Source: Seminavis robusta (taxonomy: Eukaryota > Bacillariophyta > Bacillariophyceae > Naviculales > Naviculaceae). From it: a stretch of DNA of 64,000 bases. This document shows, piece by piece, positions 58,739 through 64,000 of the stretch (position 1 is the stretch's first letter; each line of letters starts with the position of its first letter). The notes below the pieces were generated by a model. It was not told where the DNA came from and did not search any database. It worked only from the letters and a program-made list of their open reading frames with translations. The translations under genes and the position numbers were made by a program. Location of the stretch: the NCBI GenBank assembly GCA_903772945.1, contig CAICTM010000249.1, forward strand, positions 21,417 through 85,416, read 5' to 3'.

Positions 58739-60229
58739 CTATTGTTGTTCCTTCACTTTGGCAATCACAAAGTCCACGAGCTGCTTCACTGTACAATTTG
58801 TGACAAAGATCATGTTGTCTGGATCACTCTTGGTGGGTGCTGGGACACACTTGCCTCGCAATCCGAGTCGTTCTGCCAAGAGCCTTCGCATGAGTTGTTT
58901 CCGCCCTCCCAGGTTACCTTTTGACGAGATGAGAATGAGATCATCCAGCAGGGGCATCCTTTCCAGATCCAAATCAATCTCAATCCTTTTCAGGGCATTC
59001 TTAGGCTCATCGCCTGTGGGTCTCACTGTTTGTTGTTGTGACACTCTCTCCTCATCAGCAGTCATAGTCATGCTGCTGTTGTGGTTGAGACTGTTTTGTA
59101 GTCGTGTTTGATAGGCTTTCTTGGCAGTTTCCGAGCGAACTTTATGGCGCTCTCTCATCATGGCATTTTGATTCGACAGCAAAGCATCCCTTGGGATTGG
59201 CGGAGCATCTTGTTGCTGGTTGTTATCATCATCATCTAGCAGCAGTGCAAGGTTCTGCTGCTCCAAGAATTCTTTTTGTTGGCGACGTGTCTGTTTAAAG
59301 CTTTTGGCCCTCTTGGCATTGGCTTGTACATACATGGTTGTAGCTTGTGAGATTTCCTCCTCCGTCAAACTATTGAATTCTGGAGAATTCATAAACTCCA
59401 TGGTAAAGGCTGGTGACTTCTTCTGGCTGGTGGACAGAGTGGACCCTGCTGATTGTTTTGTTGCCTTTTTCTTTTTGGATCCCCAACGTTTCTCATACCA
59501 ATTCGCCTTCCATTCAGGGTCCTCCCATCGTTTTTTGGCTCCTTGACATCGCCGGACTCTTGTTTCCGATGGCTCTGCCGCAAATGTTGAGAATTCGCGT
59601 GCCCATTCATCCAGATGATCGTTTTCCGATTGACCTTTGAAATCAAACGATACCTGTTCCAGTAGAGAGGTTGCCATGTGATTTGAGAAGGGAAGTTGCT
59701 GTTGTTGCTCCTGTGTGGCTCTTTCGCCATTGTCATTGTCACTGCCATTATTATTTCCACTTCTACTTACTCCTCCAGCATCCAACTCCCAAAAGTCGGT
59801 TGTCGCGTCAGCGGATGCAAGGCTGTCATCACCGTGTGTTGTTGACTGTTGGTAGTACTTGAGTTCACTGGGATCGTCCCAAAAGAAACCTCCTGATTGG
59901 GATCCCATGGCCAGCTTTTGCTGTTGCTCGCGCTTCATTTTTCGTTCCTTTGCCTCCTTCCATTGTCCCAACCGATTCTTCTTCTGCAAGTAGGCTCTAC
60001 AAGCCAGCAGCAGTTCTTCATCCGACAACTGGGATGAGGAATCTTTGGGTTCCAATGGTAATAGGCGTATCTCCGCATTGGATTCTTGATTGTCATCTTC
60101 CGTGGCAGTTGTGGACAAATAACGACGAGCGGCCTTCCTTGATGCCCTTCCGTGTACAGAGAAAGCATCGCATGATGGCAACGGCGAACCGAGCAAACTC
60201 AGACACGCGGAAAGAAACACGAAGTTCAT
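58739..60229 (-). CDS. Probable plastid-targeted protein of unknown function
   Basis: A 496-residue protein from the ATG at 60229. The frame is open to 60589, but the upstream part is low-complexity (GTGTGTG from a TACCGG repeat) and the signal peptide begins exactly at 60229: MNFVFLSACLSLLGSPLPS followed by CDAFSVHGR, a DAF motif with Phe at +1 and a basic transit region, the diatom plastid import signal. The mature protein is hydrophilic. Notable blocks are DEELLLACRAYLQKKNRLGQ, KKRWEDPEWKANWYEKRWG, Gln/Asn-rich linkers and a C-terminal segment LKRIEIDLDLERMPLLDDLI to RKQLMRRLLAERLGLRG, then TVKQLVDFVIAKVKEQQ. No domain recognised; the basic helices suggest nucleic-acid binding, which is only a guess. 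Confidence 0.62.
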   Translation of the reverse strand: MNFVFLSACLSLLGSPLPSCDAFSVHGRASRKAARRYLSTTATEDDNQESNAEIRLLPLEPKDSSSQLSDEELLLACRAYLQKKNRLGQWKEAKERKMKREQQQKLAMGSQSGGFFWDDPSELKYYQQSTTHGDDSLASADATTDFWELDAGGVSRSGNNNGSDNDNGERATQEQQQQLPFSNHMATSLLEQVSFDFKGQSENDHLDEWAREFSTFAAEPSETRVRRCQGAKKRWEDPEWKANWYEKRWGSKKKKATKQSAGSTLSTSQKKSPAFTMEFMNSPEFNSLTEEEISQATTMYVQANAKRAKSFKQTRRQQKEFLEQQNLALLLDDDDNNQQQDAPPIPRDALLSNQNAMMRERHKVRSETAKKAYQTRLQNSLNHNSSMTMTADEERVSQQQTVRPTGDEPKNALKRIEIDLDLERMPLLDDLILISSKGNLGGRKQLMRRLLAERLGLRGKCVPAPTKSDPDNMIFVTNCTVKQLVDFVIAKVKEQQ

Positions 60230-61070
60230 CTCTGAAGAATGAGACAGAAGGCTGCTCACTCTTAGATTCTTCGCCGCTGTGCCAGCTAGCAGTGGTGTTG
60301 TGGTGTTGTCCTTCCACTCCCAGCTGCCAGCTGCGAGTGGCTGTCGCTCGACCAAATAACCACAATAATATTGCGGAAAACCCTCATTCGTGGATCTTGG
60401 GGTGTCAATTCCCGTACCGGTACCGGTACCGAGAGCTTCTTCTTGGTTGGACTCAATCATCGAATTGCTTTCTACAATGGTATAATAGCCAAACCAAGTT
60501 TCTGATTGATTTCCCTGGGCTACAGAATGGACCATTGGCCAGGCGATTGCATAAACCAAGGAATGGATCTGTTCAATAAGATGGTTCAAGAGCTACCGGT
60601 AGTACGAGGCTTGAAGCAATCCGTGGGCACCCAGCCATCTACCTTTTGTTGCACCATGATATGGCTCTGTGGCGCAACGAATGCGGGAGCGAACTGTTGG
60701 ATGGCAACAATCAACTGTCTGGCAGATAGTGGAATCCTGAATCTGTACTGTTCCAGTACTACTGATTCACTCTTTGCCGCCGAGAGCCCTGCATGGTCAC
60801 GAAGGCTTGGCTGATGATGCAGCAGGCCATGGTGTTGTTCTGGTTGCAGTTTTTGTACCTGGACAGTAGCTACCGTATGCGCAGTCACAATAGCGCAGAC
60901 GATGTCAATGATCTTCTTTCGTTTGCGCACACTGAATTTACTACCTGGGCTCCATGATCAAGTATCAACTACGCCGGGCCCCGCGGCAGCCCCCTCCACA
61001 GGAAGAAGTGAAAGCTATGATCCAGTTGGCTTTCCGGAACAAACCAAGCCCCGGTGGATGTGCGGTACCA
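60230..61070. other. Intergenic region
   Basis: Contains the TACCGG palindrome (60414-60430) upstream of the plastid-protein gene. No supported gene between about 60430 and the Hint relic; a plus-strand stretch from 60958 (MIKYQLRRAP) may be the decayed upstream part of that relic. Confidence 0.4.
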
Positions 61071-61465
61071 ATCAGTGTTCTTGTGTCCGTTTGGAGACAT
61101 TCACGTCTGTATTGGAATTGAGGCCCCAACACTTGTGGTATGCCGCCCAACACAAGCACCTTGTTCGAGCCGATGCTATTCAGGTTGGCGAGGTTCTACA
61201 GAAGGTGCATGGCATTAACGCCACCGTCAATATAATGTGGCCTGTACGCACCGCTCACCCCCAGTGGGACGATTGTCGTCGATGGGGTTCAAACTGCCAA
61301 GAACCGTTCATTGCTCTCCATGATGAACACGCTCCGGCATTTGTCAGGCCACAGAACGGGTTGACGTTGGTAGCTCATCAGGCCTTGTCACATTTGTTGC
61401 TTTCTGAGTCCCTTCCGCTCGCTGTGCATGAAAACCGTCGACCGGTAGCGGTCACCTTATTGTAA
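61071..61465 (+). pseudogene. Decayed Hedgehog-type Hint domain
   Basis: Translations in two frames rebuild the core of a Hedgehog/intein (Hint, 'Hog') autoprocessing domain. Frame one gives LELRPQHLWYAAQHKHLVRA followed by DAIQVGEVLQKVHG; near 61230 the frame changes to GLYAPLTPSGTIVVDGVQT, the hallmark Hint motif; after about 61295 it returns to FIALHDEHAPAFVRPQNG. The two compensating frameshifts, stops in each single frame and absence of the N-terminal catalytic Cys block show that it is broken. Hint domains cleave and re-ligate or cholesterol-modify the preceding secreted domain, and diatoms carry uncharacterised Hint proteins. No introns explain the shifts. Confidence 0.62.
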
Positions 61466-61794
61466 ATGAGCGCTACAACGAGGAGGGAATGGCACATTCT
61501 GTAGCCAGGGGGATCCTCTTGGGTGACAGCTTGGATTCTTACCGGCTGCGCTGTGCCGCGCTGCTGTTCGTGGGCGGATGCTGCCGTCGTGTGGATTGCG
61601 GGGTTTTCGGTCCCTATGATGGCGTTGTCTTGGTTGGCTGGTCCCGATGACAGTACTGGTAGAGGGAAGCAAGCACCCATAGTTGTGCAAAAGCGTATTT
61701 TATTATCTAGTTAATGGAGTGTGCATGTTGTTCAGTTATGCAGCCATGTATTCTTTCATTATTTTCGTTCCATGCATCCGTTGCATGGCACTTT
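61466..61794. other. Short intergenic region
   Basis: Separates the Hint relic from the 3' end of the exonuclease gene; nothing recognised. Confidence 0.5.
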
Positions 61795-62907
61795 TTACAT
61801 GGCAACAACCGCACGTTGTTGGCGCGCCATCCTGTGGCGTTGCATTGTGATGGACCTGTTCCAGTGGTACTCCATGGAGTTTTCCCATGGTTCCAAGACA
61901 CACTTGTACAAATCCAGTGCTGCCATGGCATCTTCCTTGGGGCAGTGTGCACGGCCCTGTACCTGAATATCACGGTTCAACATTTCTTTGCAGAGATCTT
62001 TCAAAGCACGGGGCCACAAGCCTCCATCTTGATAGCGGATCTTCATGTAGGGTTCATACTTGGCCGTGTCACGAATCATGTACCATGGATGGGTGATTCC
62101 CAAGACACTCAGGTCCGACTTGAGTCCATGGCCAACAAGGATCTTGCCGTGCAAGAGTGCCAGGACTTGTTTCTGGCAAGTTGCAAAGTCAACCTTGGCG
62201 GCATCCAACATTTCCTTGGTAATACCAGAGACAAAGGTCCTGTAGTCTGTGACCTCCCATTGGGGTTTGACGAGTTCGTCCATGAGGGAAGGGTGTTGCC
62301 ATACCAGTCAATCATGGTGACACGAGCCAAGACAGAGTGGGCTCCGTACTCGCCGACGCCCACCATTTCGCAGTCGAGGGCGACGTAGAGATCCTTTTGC
62401 TGCTTGGTTAATTCACGTTTCTTTCCTCCCCTCTTGTTGGGAGATGCGGATTGCTGAGGCATGGCCCCGTAGTACTGTTGTTGTTGGTACGGAGCTTGGA
62501 CTGCTGGCATCATCATGGCGTGTTGTTGTTGTACATCATGTTGTTGTAGTACCCTTGTATTGTTGTTGCTGCTGCTCCTTGCGTGGGTTGTTTCGCTTCT
62601 TGCGAGCCACAGTGCGCTCGGGAGATCCGGCGGATTCACAGGACGAAGTCTCTCCATCGGTGGTGGCGGTAGCGGTGGAGCTGTCATCCTTGGCCGGCTT
62701 GGCTCCTTCCTCGCGACGAGCGGCAGACTCTGCCATCAAGGCGGCAATCTTCTTTTGTTGCTGGCGCTTGCGTCGGTATCCTCCACGGCGGCTGCGACGA
62801 GTCTTTCGACGAGGTTCTGTGGATGTGGCGTCATCGTCGTTGTCATCTTCTTGTTCAGGCACAACATCCACAAGTTGCTCTTGCTGGGGTTCGGTTGGCT
62901 GTAGCAT
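61795..62907 (-). CDS. REXO4: REX4-like RNA exonuclease with an apparent frameshift
   Basis: A DEDDh 3'-5' exonuclease of the REX4/ISG20 family, which acts in the nucleolus on pre-rRNA. Motifs are complete: [13 protein letters not shown] (ExoI), [14 protein letters not shown] (ExoII) and [16 protein letters not shown] (ExoIII, H-x4-D); between them is [16 protein letters not shown]. It starts with ATG at 62907 and has a basic, Gln-rich N-terminus ([21 protein letters not shown], nuclear/nucleolar type, trimmed: basic run near residues 33-53). Two frame changes occur. The first fits a 52-nt intron, 62552-62501 (GTACTA...CAG), in a CAA-rich stretch. The second, at about 62284-62292 between NTLP and [10 protein letters not shown], leaves no room for an intron and equals one missing base. 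Because all active-site residues survive, this is either a sequence error or a very recent inactivation. Confidence 0.78.
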
Positions 62908-64000
62908 GGCAGGTAAGAAAAAGGAAAGAGTCAGAGATCAATCGGTAAAGGCAATGGAGCAGTCATGTCGCTGCGGCCCGCAGTGGGGATGTTGGGCTGA
63001 ATCATCATCCCCAAGGGGTTTTCCCGCGGTGCCGAACTTTTTCAACCAACTATGCATTGACGTACCTGGTCTACTGTCATTATTGTTTTGTTGGTGCTCC
63101 ACAAAGTTGTTGGAAATATTTGGCTAAAGCTTTCTGTCTGCTATCAGTGTTGATGAAGGCGAAAGAAAGAAAGGATCAGTTGGATCAGCAAAATAATCAG
63201 GATGTGAAACTTTTGTGGTGGGCGCGTTGAAATGAATTTGCTTGGTGCAAAATTTGTGAGAGAAATGGCTGTGGGGTATCCAATCTGCGGCACAAGAAGG
63301 CACGAGGGAGCTTCCGTCCGTCCCAAAGAAGGCAGGGGTGGAAGTGCCTTGGACCAACTCGGTTTTGGCTCATTAATGACCTTTGGTACTGTAATTTCAC
63401 ACTGTTTTGACAAAATGCGTCATTAATGACCAATAATGACCATGTGGTTCACGCGATTTGTCCCAAGCTTCCCAGAGAGAAAAAAGTAAGTAGCGCAACA
63501 GCTGTCAACGGGTAGCACGAGTGTCGTGGTTCGGCCCATGAAGCTTCCTCGCTATTTTCACAAAAGAAGAGTGGCCTGGCATCCAAGCGGCATACCAGTG
63601 ACATCTTGTGTCTGTCAGCACGAAAGAACCAGGCAGGCAGCAATCGGTTGGGCCAAGCACTGCCACTGCTAAACGGGGATTACTCCCAATGTAAATGCTA
63701 CGAATAGAGCGTATGGGCTGGTAGAAAATTCTACACGACACAACGGTAAAGTAGGCCCAAGCGAACAAGCACGATCAAAAGGCCGTCTAGGGCGCAAGCA
63801 TGCTGGCCCAGTGAGAAGGGTTAGTCATTGCAACCCTGCCCTCCCCTCCGAAACTGACAACCAGTGTTCTCGCTGGCCAAGTTGTAAGTTGGCGGAGTCT
63901 TGGCAGCAAGTACGACAGAAAAAGCTCAGCAATCTATGAGAGAGATCATGCGGTACTACCGTACTGTAGTGTAGCTCTCTAGCTACCGTAGCTGGTACCG
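62908..64000. other. Non-coding right end
   Basis: No gene supported. An 11-bp direct repeat (cattaatgacc) lies at 63371-63381 and 63421-63431. The final 60 nt are rich in TACCGTA and TAGCTA words. Confidence 0.5.

Noticed and set aside
60230-60589. 120-residue N-terminal extension of the plastid protein
   Set aside because: It would bury the signal peptide that starts at 60229 and includes a Gly-Thr run encoded by a TACCGG repeat.
62444-63127. 227-residue plus-strand open frame
   Set aside because: It is antisense to the basic, Gln-rich N-terminus of the REX4-like gene and has Ser/Val/Cys-rich low-complexity composition.
1-64000. CRISPR arrays, bacterial operons, integrated virus or transposase genes
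   Set aside because: No regularly spaced repeats, and no integrase, transposase, reverse transcriptase or capsid motifs were recognised in the translated frames.

Overview
The window looks like nuclear DNA of a diatom, most likely a raphid pennate. The evidence is the gene content and gene style: a receptor joining a class III cyclase domain to a cyclic-nucleotide phosphodiesterase, a membrane LRR protein with a Cys-rich tail, signal peptides ending in DAF/RAF motifs typical of secondary-plastid import, and short GT-AG introns (mostly 52-117 nt). The species is inferred; Seminavis- or Nitzschia-like genomes fit. No bacterial operon, phage, CRISPR array or rRNA was seen, and no convincing tRNA.

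Layout. 1-9.5 kb: an unrecognised two-exon protein, a membrane fatty-acid/sterol hydroxylase, translation factor eIF3k, a probably myristoylated trypsin-like protease and a PPR protein. 9.4-11.9 kb: non-coding DNA holding a minisatellite enclosed by a 22-bp inverted repeat. 11.9-24.8 kb: a 17-exon receptor cyclase/phosphodiesterase, an EAPP-family protein, a GT69-like glycosyltransferase, a four-exon LRR membrane protein and an acidic diatom-type protein. 25.8-38.5 kb: a five-exon VPS13 gene (4108 aa), divergent from a 2301-aa URB1/Npa1-like gene (39.0-46.2 kb). 46.5-53.5 kb: a tail-anchored FG-GAP protein, a decayed LEO1 copy, an unassigned ORF, a small ORF and much non-coding DNA. 53.5-64 kb: a plastid-targeted membrane protein with two NTF2-like domains, a coiled-coil/TIR-or-HET-like/TPR protein, a probable plastid protein, a decayed Hedgehog-type Hint relic and a REX4-like exonuclease with one apparent frameshift.

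The genes are mostly unrelated, as expected of a eukaryotic chromosome. Loose themes are membrane sensing (receptor cyclase/PDE, LRR protein, TPR protein), RNA and ribosome biology (eIF3k, PPR, URB1-like, REX4) and membrane lipid traffic (VPS13, hydroxylase).

The most notable observation is the receptor at 11924-17362. Its cyclase half has lost several catalytic residues while its phosphodiesterase half looks intact, and many of its exons over these domains are only 12-37 nt long. Exon boundaries were derived by hand from reading frames, splice consensus and family motifs; total lengths are divisible by three for every spliced model.
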